Positions 56,769-64,000 of a DNA stretch of 64,000 bases are shown here, piece after piece. Both the position numbers and the translations under genes were made by a program. This stretch comes from Erythrobacteraceae bacterium. Its GTDB lineage: Bacteria; Pseudomonadota; Alphaproteobacteria; Sphingomonadales; Sphingomonadaceae. Where the stretch lies: NCBI GenBank assembly GCA_947479055.1, contig CANJYE010000001.1, positions 1 to 64,000 of the forward strand. The letters run 5' to 3'. Below the pieces are notes generated by a model that was not told the origin of the DNA, did not search any database, and saw only the letters and a list, made by a program, of their open reading frames with translations. The stretch's first letter is position 1; every line of letters starts with the position of its first letter.

Positions 56769-57935
56769 ATGGCCGACCCCGCAACTCTGCACGCGCCCCA
56801 ACCCGAGGGTGCAACCGGAGTCCTCGTTCTTGCGGATGGTACGGTGGTGTGGGGCAGGGGCTTCGGCGCAACCGGCTCTGCGGTGGGCGAGGTTTGCTTC
56901 AACACTGCGATGACCGGCTATGAGGAGGTGATGACCGATCCCTCCTATGCGGCGCAGATCGTTACTTTCACTTTCCCCCATATCGGCAATGTCGGTGCCA
57001 ATGCCGAAGATGTCGAATCAAAGGTCGATGGCGCGGTCGGCTGCATCGTGCGCGAAGAAGTGACCGAACCGTCGAGTTTCCGTTCGGAAAGCCATTTCAC
57101 TCAGTGGATGAAGGCGCATGGCAAGATCGGCCTGTCCGGCGTCGATACCCGCGCGCTGACCCGCCGCATCCGCCTGTCGGGCGCGCCCAATGCAGTGATC
57201 GCGCATGATCCCAAGGGCAAGTTCGATCTCCCCGCATTGATAAAGCGCGCGCGGGAATGGCCGGGGTTGGTGGGGATGGATCTCGCCCGCGTGGTCAGCC
57301 GCAAGGGCCAGGAAGGCTGGGAAGGCGGCATCTGGACGCTGGGCAAGGGCTATGCCCGCTCGCCCCATACCGAACGCCCGCATGTGGTGGCGATGGATTT
57401 CGGCGCGAAGGACAATATCTTCCGTAGCCTCGACAAGGCCGGTGCGCGGGTCACGGTGGTACCGGCCCAGACCTCGCTGGAAGCGGTGCTGGCGCTCAAG
57501 CCCGATGGGGTGTTTCTTTCCAACGGCCCGGGCGATCCGGCGGCGACAGGCAGCTATGCCGTGCCGGTGATCAAGGCGCTGCTCGATGCCAACATGCCGG
57601 TGTTCGGTATCTGCCTTGGCCACCAGATACTGGCGCTGGCGGCGGGCGCGACAACGGTGAAGATGCACCAGGGCCACCGCGGCGCGAACCACCCGGTCAA
57701 GCGCCTGGCCGATGGGGTGGTGGAAATCACCAGCATGAACCACGGCTTTGCGGTGGATGGTGCGAGCCTGCCGGAGGGCGTGGAGGAGACGCATGTGTCG
57801 CTGTTCGACGGGAGCAACTGCGGGATTGCGGTGAAGGGCAAGCGGGCGTTCGGGGTGCAGTATCACCCGGAGGCATCGCCGGGGCCGATGGACTCATTCT
57901 ATTTGTTTGAGCGGTTTGTGGGGATGTTGGGGTGA
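56769..57935 (+). CDS. carA: Carbamoyl-phosphate synthase small subunit
   Basis: CarA hydrolyses glutamine and passes ammonia to CarB for carbamoyl phosphate (arginine and pyrimidines). The 388-residue protein has the N-terminal CPSase domain (FNTAMTGYEEVMTDPSYAAQIVTFTFPHIGN, about 47-77) and a class-I amidotransferase domain with SNGPGDPA and the nucleophile Cys in VFGICLGHQILALAAGA (about 279-295), and His/Glu in GVQYHPEASPGP near the end. Its last bases overlap the GTG of the next gene (GTGA), so carA is coupled to an unknown gene rather than directly to carB. Confidence 0.96.
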   Translation: MADPATLHAPQPEGATGVLVLADGTVVWGRGFGATGSAVGEVCFNTAMTGYEEVMTDPSYAAQIVTFTFPHIGNVGANAEDVESKVDGAVGCIVREEVTEPSSFRSESHFTQWMKAHGKIGLSGVDTRALTRRIRLSGAPNAVIAHDPKGKFDLPALIKRAREWPGLVGMDLARVVSRKGQEGWEGGIWTLGKGYARSPHTERPHVVAMDFGAKDNIFRSLDKAGARVTVVPAQTSLEAVLALKPDGVFLSNGPGDPAATGSYAVPVIKALLDANMPVFGICLGHQILALAAGATTVKMHQGHRGANHPVKRLADGVVEITSMNHGFAVDGASLPEGVEETHVSLFDGSNCGIAVKGKRAFGVQYHPEASPGPMDSFYLFERFVGMLG

Positions 57936-58498
57936 TCGATTTGCCACCGCCATCTTTGCAGGCCCATGCCGAGCAGATTGCTGGGGCGCTGGTTGCCTGT
58001 GGGCTTTCAAAAGATGGTTTCGCAGTCACTTACGTCGATGATCTGCAGAGTTACGAAATCAAGATATCTGCAAACGCTGGCGCTACTTCGGAAAATCTTC
58101 AGTGCGTATGGCAGGCTGCATATCTGGAGTTCGTCCAATTCGAGGAACCGCAACTGGGCGCAGCTTTCGACAAGCTTACCGAAAATCATAGTCTTGAAGT
58201 CACCCGAAAGTCGCTCGCAGATAAGGGGCTTCTAGACGGGCTGCCGCATCGGGCGGATTTTGCCAGCGTCGGTGACTTCCTTCGGGCATTGGAGTCCCAC
58301 TGTGGGGCTCCTGCCGAAAGCCTTTTGGAAGTTCATTCCGGATTTATCACACTCCAGCCTGGCATATTTGAGTCAGCAGAACAGTTAGATAAGGTATCAT
58401 GCCTCTTCTCTGCGATGACGTTGGTCGCTGCTGAAGACAAGGGCATCAAGTTTGGCTTTATCGGAAATGAACTAAGCGCGGAAACTGAAGGGAAATAA
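57932..58498 (+). CDS. Unknown protein encoded between carA and carB (first of two)
   Basis: A 188-residue soluble protein with no recognised domain and no signal peptide. It is mixed alpha/beta by pattern (FAVTYVDDLQSYEIKISANAG; LLEVHSGFITLQPGIFESAEQLDKVSCLFSAMTLVAAEDKGIKFGFIGNE). The DNA is markedly lower in G+C and uses more A/T-ending codons than carA and carB, which suggests acquisition. The start is GTG at 57932, overlapping the carA stop by 4 nt; the stop overlaps the next ATG by one base (TAATG). Thus it is fully embedded in the car operon and probably translated by coupling. Confidence 0.7.
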   Translation: MIDLPPPSLQAHAEQIAGALVACGLSKDGFAVTYVDDLQSYEIKISANAGATSENLQCVWQAAYLEFVQFEEPQLGAAFDKLTENHSLEVTRKSLADKGLLDGLPHRADFASVGDFLRALESHCGAPAESLLEVHSGFITLQPGIFESAEQLDKVSCLFSAMTLVAAEDKGIKFGFIGNELSAETEGK

Positions 58499-59361
58499 TG
58501 CTCAACCGCTTCATCCTCCCTTCGGCCCTAGCCATTTTTGCCCTCCTCGCGAGTCCCGCGCTGGCCGCTGGCGATTCCGGCTGGGGGGTGAGCAAGGCGG
58601 CCGATGCACCCGTCGGGATGAGCCGGACGGTCGAGGGCGTGACGGTCGATTACCATCTCGTGCCCGGCGATTACGATTCGCTCAGCATCAAGGTGGCGAA
58701 TTGCGGCGGGCAGCCGTGGGGCATGGAGGAGAGCATCAATGCCCCCGATGCCGACAGCCTGAAGCCGGGCATGGCCGAACTGTTCACCAATGCCCGGATG
58801 AACTGCAAGATCGCCGACGGGATCGAGGATCGCTTCATGGCGGGCTTCGCCGAGGCGTTCGACCAGGTCAAGCCGACCGTGCCTCCCCACGTCCAGAACG
58901 TGGCCGGATGGTCGCTGGTGGACAAGGGCAGCCATCCCGGCGACGACAGCGACCGGTCGCTGCAGATGAGCCGGGAACTGCCGAATATCTCGATGGTCTA
59001 TCGTCGGGACGGCAGCGGCGAAAGCGCCAGCATTTCGATCCAGTTCAAGCCATGCAACGGCCTGTCCTACAACACGGGCTTCGATTTCGGCGATCCTCCT
59101 GAGGTTCATGCCACGGTCGTGGCCGAGCAGGTGAAGGAGGCATATGCCGACTTCGCGGAGGAATGCAGCACGCCGCCGGAGCCGCAGTCGGCGCTGATGC
59201 AGGGCTTCCCCGAAGCGCTCGCCACCATCGAGCAATGGCTCAAGGACAAGCCCTTCGTCTATCCGCCGGCACCCGCGCAGGACGATGCCGCTCCCGATGA
59301 TTCCGGCCAGGACGATTCCGCGCCGGACGAAACCCCGCCAGACAACTCCGTCAGCACATAA
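58498..59361 (+). CDS. Unknown exported protein encoded between carA and carB (second of two)
   Basis: A 287-residue precursor with a signal peptide (cleavage near ALAA-GD, residue 24). The mature protein is a globular region with several Cys ([38 protein letters not shown]), suggesting periplasmic disulfides, and ends in a Pro/Asp-rich acidic tail ([20 protein letters not shown]). I know no family for it. Unlike its low-GC upstream neighbour it has the G+C-rich composition of the host. It starts one base inside the upstream stop, and carB begins 8 nt after its own stop. Confidence 0.72.
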   Translation: MLNRFILPSALAIFALLASPALAAGDSGWGVSKAADAPVGMSRTVEGVTVDYHLVPGDYDSLSIKVANCGGQPWGMEESINAPDADSLKPGMAELFTNARMNCKIADGIEDRFMAGFAEAFDQVKPTVPPHVQNVAGWSLVDKGSHPGDDSDRSLQMSRELPNISMVYRRDGSGESASISIQFKPCNGLSYNTGFDFGDPPEVHATVVAEQVKEAYADFAEECSTPPEPQSALMQGFPEALATIEQWLKDKPFVYPPAPAQDDAAPDDSGQDDSAPDETPPDNSVST

Positions 59362-59369
59362 GGCCGCCA

Positions 59370-62300
59370 ATGCCCAAACGCACAGACATCTCCTCGATCC
59401 TCGTCATTGGCGCCGGACCGATCATCATCGGCCAGGCCTGCGAGTTCGACTATTCCGGCACCCAGGCGATCAAGGCGCTGAAGGAGGAGGGCTACCGCGT
59501 GGTCCTCGTCAACTCCAACCCTGCCACGATCATGACCGACCCGGACATGGCTGACGCCACCTATGTCGAGCCGATCACGCCCGACATTGTCGCGAAGATC
59601 ATCGAGAAGGAGCGGCCCGACGCGCTGCTGCCCACCATGGGCGGGCAGACCGCGCTCAACACCGCACTCGCGCTGTTCAACGATGGCACGCTGGAAAAAT
59701 TCGGGGTGCAGATGATCGGGGCCGATGCCGATGCGATCGACAAGGCGGAAGATCGCCAGCGCTTCCGCGAGGCGATGGACAAGATCGGGCTGGAAAGCGC
59801 AAAGTCGGGTGTGGCCCACAATGTCGATGAGGCGCTCAAGGTGCTGGAACGCACCGGCCTGCCTTCGATCATCCGCCCCAGCTTCACGCTGGGCGGCACC
59901 GGCGGCGGCATCGCCTACAACAAGGCCGAGTTCGAGAAGATCGTGCGCGAGGGGCTGACTGCATCGCCCACCACCGAGGTGCTGATCGAGGAATCGCTGC
60001 TCGGCTGGAAAGAGTTCGAGATGGAGGTCGTGCGCGACCGCAAGGACAATTGCATCATCATCTGCTCGATCGAAAATGTCGATCCGATGGGCGTGCATAC
60101 CGGCGATTCCATCACGGTCGCTCCGGCGCTGACGCTGACCGACAAGGAATACCAGATCATGCGCTCGGCCAGCATTGCCGTGCTGCGAGAGATCGGGGTG
60201 GAAACGGGCGGGTCGAACGTCCAGTTCGCAGTCAATCCAGCCGATGGCCGGCTGATTGTGATAGAGATGAACCCGCGTGTCTCGCGCTCGTCCGCGCTGG
60301 CCTCCAAGGCCACCGGCTTCCCGATCGCCCGCGTCGCGGCCAAGCTGGCGGTGGGCTACACGCTGGACGAGCTGACCAACGAGATCACCGGTGCGACCCC
60401 GGCCAGCTTCGAGCCGAGCATCGATTACGTCGTCACCAAGATCCCGCGCTTCGCTTTCGAGAAGTTCAAGGGTGCGAAGATCGAATTGTCCACCGCGATG
60501 AAATCGGTGGGCGAGGTGATGGCAATCGGCCGCAGTTTCAAGGAAAGCATGCAGAAGGCGCTGCGCGGCCTGGAAACCGGACTGGACGGCTTCAACCGCG
60601 TGGTGGAGCTCGAAGGGGCGGAGCGCGAGGAAATCCTTGCGGCGCTCTCGCAACGCACGCCGGACCGGTTGTTGAAAGTCGGCCAGGCCTTCCGTGAAGG
60701 CTTCTCGGTGGACGAGATCAACACCGTCACCGGCTATGACAAATGGTTCCTGCGCCAGATCGAGGAGATCATCGCGGCCGAAGCGATCATTGCCGAGGAA
60801 GGTCTGCCTGGCGATGCCGCAGGCCTGCGGCGGCTGAAGGCGATGGGCTTCTCTGACAAGCGGCTGGCCACGCTGGCCGTGCGTTCGGTCCATGTCGCGG
60901 GCGGGCTGGGGGAAACCCAGGCCAAGCGTTCAGGCCTGCTGCATGATGCGATCCGGGCAATGGCCGGCGCGACCAGCGAGGAGGAAGTGCGGGCGCTGCG
61001 CCACAAGCTGGGCGTGTTCCCGGTGTTCAAGCGGATCGACAGCTGCGCTGCCGAATTCGAGGCGATCACGCCCTATATGTACTCGACCTACGAAGCCCCC
61101 AGCTTCGGCGAGCCTGAGAATGAGGCATGGCCAACCGACCGGCGCAAGATCGTCATCCTCGGTGGCGGGCCGAACCGGATCGGGCAGGGGATCGAGTTCG
61201 ACTATTGCTGCGTCCACGCCTGTTTCGCGCTGGCCGAAGCCGGGTTCGAAACGATCATGGTCAATTGCAATCCGGAAACGGTTTCGACCGACTACGACAC
61301 CTCGGACCGCCTCTATTTCGAGCCGCTGACCGCCGAGGACGTGCTGGAAATCCTGCGGGTGGAACAGCAGAATGGCACGCTGGTGGGCGTGATCGTGCAG
61401 TTCGGCGGGCAGACCCCGCTCAAGCTGGCGCAGCCGCTGGAGGATGCGGGCATCCCGATTCTGGGCACCTCGCCCGACGCGATCGACCTTGCCGAAGACC
61501 GCGAACGCTTCGCCGCGCTGGTCGAGAAGCTGGGGCTGAAGCAGCCCGAAAACGGCATCGCCCGCAGCCGCGACGAAGCGGCGGCGGTGGCGCGGCGGAT
61601 CGGTTATCCGGTGTTGCTGCGTCCTTCCTATGTGCTGGGCGGCCGGGCGATGGAAATCGTCGACAGCGAAGCGCAGCTCGATGACTACATCGCCACGGCG
61701 GTGAATGTGTCGGGCGACAGCCCGGTACTGATCGACCAGTATCTGCGCGATGCGATCGAATGCGATGTCGATGCGCTATGCGATGGCAAACAGGTTGTGA
61801 TCGCCGGGGTGATGCAGCACATTGAGGAAGCGGGCGTCCATTCCGGCGACAGCGCCTGCACTTTGCCGCCCTACAGCCTGGGGCAGGACATCATCGACGA
61901 GATGGAGGAGCAGGCCGAGGCCTTGGCGCTGGCGCTGGGCGTGCGCGGGCTGATGAACGTGCAGTTCGCGGTGAAGAACGGCGAGGTTTACCTGATCGAA
62001 GTCAACCCGCGCGCGAGCCGGACGGTGCCTTTCGTCGCCAAGGCGATCGGCGATCCGGTGGCCAAGATCGCGGCACGGGTGATGGCGGGAGAAAAGCTGG
62101 CCGATCTTCCCCCGATCCGCCGCGTGGTCGATCACATGGCGGTGAAGGAGGCGGTGTTCCCATTCGCCCGTTTCCCCGGCACTGACCCGGCCTTGTCGCC
62201 CGAAATGAAGTCGACCGGCGAAGTGATGGGGATCGACATGGATTTCCCGACCGCCTTCCTCAAGGCGCAGCTCGGCGCGGGCGTCGTCCTGCCGCGAGGG

Positions 62301-62693
62301 GGCACCGTGTTCGTTTCGGTCAAGGACAGCGACAAGGCGATGATCCTGCCTGCGGCGAAGCAACTGGTGCAATGTGGTTTCCGCATCATCGCCACAGGCG
62401 GAACCCAGAAATACCTGGCCGATGCCGGCGTGCCGGTGGAGCGGGTGAACAAGGTGGCCGAAGGGCGTCCGCATGTGGTGGACCGGATTATCGATGGCGA
62501 TGTGGCGATGATCATCAACACCACCGAGGGCTGGCAGAGCCACAAGGATTCGCAATCGATCCGCGCTTCGGCACTGGAAGGCAAGGTGCCCTATTTCACC
62601 ACTGCGGCCGCTTCCGTGGCCGCGGCGGGGGCGATCGCCTCGGTCAGTCCCGATGACCTTGCGGTGCGGTCACTTCAGGATTATTATAGCTAG
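59370..62693 (+). CDS. carB: Carbamoyl-phosphate synthase large subunit
   Basis: CarB makes carbamoyl phosphate from bicarbonate, ATP and the ammonia from CarA. The 1107-residue protein has two homologous ATP-grasp halves: [19 protein letters not shown] (residues 13-31) with [12 protein letters not shown], and the second [19 protein letters not shown] (about 595-613) with [14 protein letters not shown], followed by an MGS-like C-terminal domain ([37 protein letters not shown], about 975-1012) for allosteric control. It is slightly longer than E. coli CarB (1073). Confidence 0.97.
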   Translation: MPKRTDISSILVIGAGPIIIGQACEFDYSGTQAIKALKEEGYRVVLVNSNPATIMTDPDMADATYVEPITPDIVAKIIEKERPDALLPTMGGQTALNTALALFNDGTLEKFGVQMIGADADAIDKAEDRQRFREAMDKIGLESAKSGVAHNVDEALKVLERTGLPSIIRPSFTLGGTGGGIAYNKAEFEKIVREGLTASPTTEVLIEESLLGWKEFEMEVVRDRKDNCIIICSIENVDPMGVHTGDSITVAPALTLTDKEYQIMRSASIAVLREIGVETGGSNVQFAVNPADGRLIVIEMNPRVSRSSALASKATGFPIARVAAKLAVGYTLDELTNEITGATPASFEPSIDYVVTKIPRFAFEKFKGAKIELSTAMKSVGEVMAIGRSFKESMQKALRGLETGLDGFNRVVELEGAEREEILAALSQRTPDRLLKVGQAFREGFSVDEINTVTGYDKWFLRQIEEIIAAEAIIAEEGLPGDAAGLRRLKAMGFSDKRLATLAVRSVHVAGGLGETQAKRSGLLHDAIRAMAGATSEEEVRALRHKLGVFPVFKRIDSCAAEFEAITPYMYSTYEAPSFGEPENEAWPTDRRKIVILGGGPNRIGQGIEFDYCCVHACFALAEAGFETIMVNCNPETVSTDYDTSDRLYFEPLTAEDVLEILRVEQQNGTLVGVIVQFGGQTPLKLAQPLEDAGIPILGTSPDAIDLAEDRERFAALVEKLGLKQPENGIARSRDEAAAVARRIGYPVLLRPSYVLGGRAMEIVDSEAQLDDYIATAVNVSGDSPVLIDQYLRDAIECDVDALCDGKQVVIAGVMQHIEEAGVHSGDSACTLPPYSLGQDIIDEMEEQAEALALALGVRGLMNVQFAVKNGEVYLIEVNPRASRTVPFVAKAIGDPVAKIAARVMAGEKLADLPPIRRVVDHMAVKEAVFPFARFPGTDPALSPEMKSTGEVMGIDMDFPTAFLKAQLGAGVVLPRGGTVFVSVKDSDKAMILPAAKQLVQCGFRIIATGGTQKYLADAGVPVERVNKVAEGRPHVVDRIIDGDVAMIINTTEGWQSHKDSQSIRASALEGKVPYFTTAAASVAAAGAIASVSPDDLAVRSLQDYYS

Positions 62694-62801
62694 GACAACA
62701 GGGCTCCCGACAGATTGACCGGTTTGCCGCCGTTTTCCGCATCGCGCGGCAAATGGCAGAAGCGGTCTTGACCCCGGTTTCTCTATAAAGGGTTGGATTA
62801 T

Positions 62802-63269
62802 ATGGAAAAAGTGCCCATGCTCGCCGAGGGCTACGAGAAGCTGACAGGCGAGCTCAAGGCATTGCGCGAGGAACGCCCCAAGATCGTCGAGGCGATCGAG
62901 GAAGCGCGCGCGCATGGCGATCTGTCGGAAAATGCCGAGTACCACGCCGCCAAGGAGCGGCAAGGGCAGGTCGAGGCGATGATCGGCGACATCGAGGACC
63001 GGGTGAGCCGTGCCCAGATCATCGACCCGCTCTCGCTCTCGGGCGACAGGATCGTGTTCGCGGCAACTGTCACCCTGCGTGACGATTCCGACAAGCCGAT
63101 CCGCTACCAGATCGTCGGCCAGACCGAAGCGGATGCCAAGGTTGGCCGCATTTCCTACAATTCGCCGCTGGGCAAGGCGCTGATCGGGCGTAAGGTCGGC
63201 GATGACATCGAGGTGACGGTGCCTTCGGGTGACCGTTTCTACACGGTCGAGAAGATCGAGTTCATCTGA
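62802..63269 (+). CDS. greA: Transcription elongation factor GreA
   Basis: GreA rescues backtracked RNA polymerase by stimulating transcript cleavage. The 155-residue protein has the N-terminal antiparallel coiled coil with the acidic tip ([48 protein letters not shown]; the D/E pair lies in GDLSENAEY, about residues 39-47) and the C-terminal FKBP-like domain ([36 protein letters not shown]). ATG 62802 is preceded by AAAGGG at nine bases; the TTG three codons earlier is less likely. A perfect hairpin of CGCCCCCGG type follows the stop but lacks a T-run. Confidence 0.96.
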   Translation: MEKVPMLAEGYEKLTGELKALREERPKIVEAIEEARAHGDLSENAEYHAAKERQGQVEAMIGDIEDRVSRAQIIDPLSLSGDRIVFAATVTLRDDSDKPIRYQIVGQTEADAKVGRISYNSPLGKALIGRKVGDDIEVTVPSGDRFYTVEKIEFI

Positions 63270-63272
63270 CCT

Positions 63273-63298
63273 GTCGCCCCCGGCCAGACCGGGGGCGA
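63273..63298 (+). terminator. Possible terminator hairpin after greA
   Basis: CGCCCCCGG pairs perfectly with CCGGGGGCG around a 5-nt loop (CCAGA), a few bases after the greA stop and 12 bp before the convergent DUF4170 stop. No T-tract follows on either strand, so it may act as a bidirectional hairpin or mRNA 3' stabiliser rather than a classical terminator. Confidence 0.45.
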
Positions 63299-63310
63299 TG
63301 TCAGGCAGCG

Positions 63311-63538
63311 TCATTCCCCGGGCAGATGGGGTTCCATCAGCCGGTGGAGATGAACGATCACATATTTCATCTCGGCATCATCGACCGTGCGCTGCGCATT
63401 GGCGCGCCAGGCCTCTTCGGCTTCGGCGTAGCTTGGATAAACCCCGACGAAATGCATCTTGTCGAGATCGGCATATTCGAGCGTCTGGGGGTCCTTGACC
63501 TTGCCGCCCATGACGAGGTGGAGAAGCTGTTCTGCCAT
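63311..63538 (-). CDS. DUF4170 family small protein
   Basis: A 75-residue protein matching the DUF4170 family of alphaproteobacteria: LLHLVMGGKVKDPQTLEYADLDKMHFVGVYPSYAEAEEAWRANAQRTVDDAEMKYVIVHLHRL, a single compact alpha/beta domain spanning nearly the whole length. Its function is unknown. It converges on greA with about 40 bp between the stops and follows the partial membrane-protein gene on the same strand. Confidence 0.88.
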   Translation of the reverse strand: MAEQLLHLVMGGKVKDPQTLEYADLDKMHFVGVYPSYAEAEEAWRANAQRTVDDAEMKYVIVHLHRLMEPHLPGE

Positions 63539-63602
63539 CGAGTGTCCTGTTGGATGGAGTTAAATTGGGCCTGCCCCTGCCTCTCCTCAGGGACGGACGG
63601 GC

Positions 63603-64000
63603 TTAACGGCCGAACCGTCCCAGCAGGGAGCGCTTCGGCTGATCGGTTGTGTCTGCATTATCGTCGGCAAAGATCGCGTTATCTGCGCCTGCCCCATTGG
63701 CGCGGGCCTGATAGGCCTGAAATGCCTTCCCGAAGGCCTGCCGACCATAATCCATTCCCGCCTTTGTCATCATTCCCGCGAGCGTCCCGGCGCCCTTGCC
63801 CAGCCGGGGGCGGGGCAGCAGCGCGCCGATGAGAACGCCGACGGCCAGTGCTCCGGCAATCGCGGTAAAGGGGCGCTCGGTGATGAACTCCGCCGCGCCG
63901 TCACGTACGTTTGCCGCTCGCTCGCTGAACTGTTGGGCTGTGCGGCTGGCATTGCGGCCCTTCGCATGGGCAATAGCGCTTTCCAGATGAAACCGGCCGA
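63603..64000 (-). CDS. DUF883/YqjD-like membrane protein, partial
   Basis: A minus-strand frame enters from the window edge at 64000 and ends with TAA at 63603-63605, giving at least 132 residues. It contains a charged helix (ASRTAQQFSERAANVRDGAAEFITER) followed by one transmembrane segment with glycines (PFTAIAGALAVGVLIGALLPRPR), the tail-anchored layout of ElaB/YqjD (DUF883) proteins, which bind ribosomes or the inner membrane in E. coli. A longer C-terminal region follows (GMMTKAGMDYGRQAFGKAFQAYQARAN) and it ends SLLGRFGR. The start is outside the window. Confidence 0.65.
   Translation of the reverse strand, partial: GRFHLESAIAHAKGRNASRTAQQFSERAANVRDGAAEFITERPFTAIAGALAVGVLIGALLPRPRLGKGAGTLAGMMTKAGMDYGRQAFGKAFQAYQARANGAGADNAIFADDNADTTDQPKRSLLGRFGR

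Noticed and set aside
62694-62801. Sigma-70 promoter for greA (TTGACC...TATAAA)
   Set aside because: TTGACC and TATAAA are only 10 bp apart; other -35-like hexamers in the gap lack a fitting -10, so no promoter is called.

Overview
The window is a GC-rich chromosomal segment (roughly 65% G+C by eye) from an alphaproteobacterium, most likely of the order Sphingomonadales (Novosphingobium/Erythrobacteraceae type). The evidence is: the ImuA-ImuB-DnaE2 mutasome behind an alphaproteobacterial GAAC-N7-GAAC LexA box, the phoR-pstSCAB-phoU-phoB order, the yqeY-dnaG-rpoD operon, a PrsR-like activator next to a TPR gene as in XrtA/PEP-CTERM exopolysaccharide loci, and several palindromic intergenic repeats that I recognise from sphingomonads. 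Most of the window is ordinary core genome; the accessory or odd features are small and scattered.

Layout. 1-3970: the end of an IS5-family element has cut off the 5' part of a PrsR-type sigma-54 activator gene, followed by an overlapping TPR gene and an SBF-like transporter. 3957-7622: DUF475/TerC-like membrane protein, panB, and an APC amino acid permease with a clear terminator. 7707-13405: LexA-controlled imuA-imuB-dnaE2, with palindromic repeats lying inside the imuA and dnaE2 reading frames. 13418-20643: the phosphate regulon on the minus strand, with candidate Pho boxes before pstS and phoB. 20710-20925: two nearly identical tRNA-Glu genes (CTC and TTC). 20995-26117: recJ, then a plus-strand run of four poorly known genes ending in an AHH-type nuclease-like protein. 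26120-33306: leuA, an epoxide hydrolase, a frameshifted TMEM175-type gene, and the branched-chain operon ilvB-ilvN-ilvC. 33441-41820: miaA head-to-head with serB, DUF1345, purL (its 3' third looks compositionally foreign), xseB-ispA-coaD, a periplasmic cyclophilin and queA. 41827-46040: an outer-membrane barrel gene beside a gene for a very acidic secreted repeat protein, an ABC-2 transporter pair and a globin-like gene. 46078-52118: tgt, a repeat-rich spacer, rpsD, chorismate mutase, and rpiB-glyA-nrdR-trmJ. 52216-56609: yqeY-dnaG-rpoD. 56769-62693: carA and carB separated by two coupled unknown genes. The end holds greA, a DUF4170 gene and a partial DUF883-like gene.

How the genes work together. 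Three stress or nutrient circuits are readable: SOS mutagenesis (LexA box to imuAB-dnaE2), phosphate starvation (PhoR/PhoB, Pst, PhoU, Pho boxes), and amino-acid/nucleotide supply (ilvBNC, leuA, serB, glyA, carAB, purL, panB, coaD). I found no CRISPR array, prophage, rRNA operon, secretion system or recognisable defence island. The most unusual material is: repeat elements translated as part of imuA and dnaE2, the IS-beheaded PrsR, the carA-X-Y-carB insertion, the acidic hexapeptide-repeat secreted protein with its barrel neighbour, the composition break inside purL, and the four-gene cluster with the AHH-like protein.
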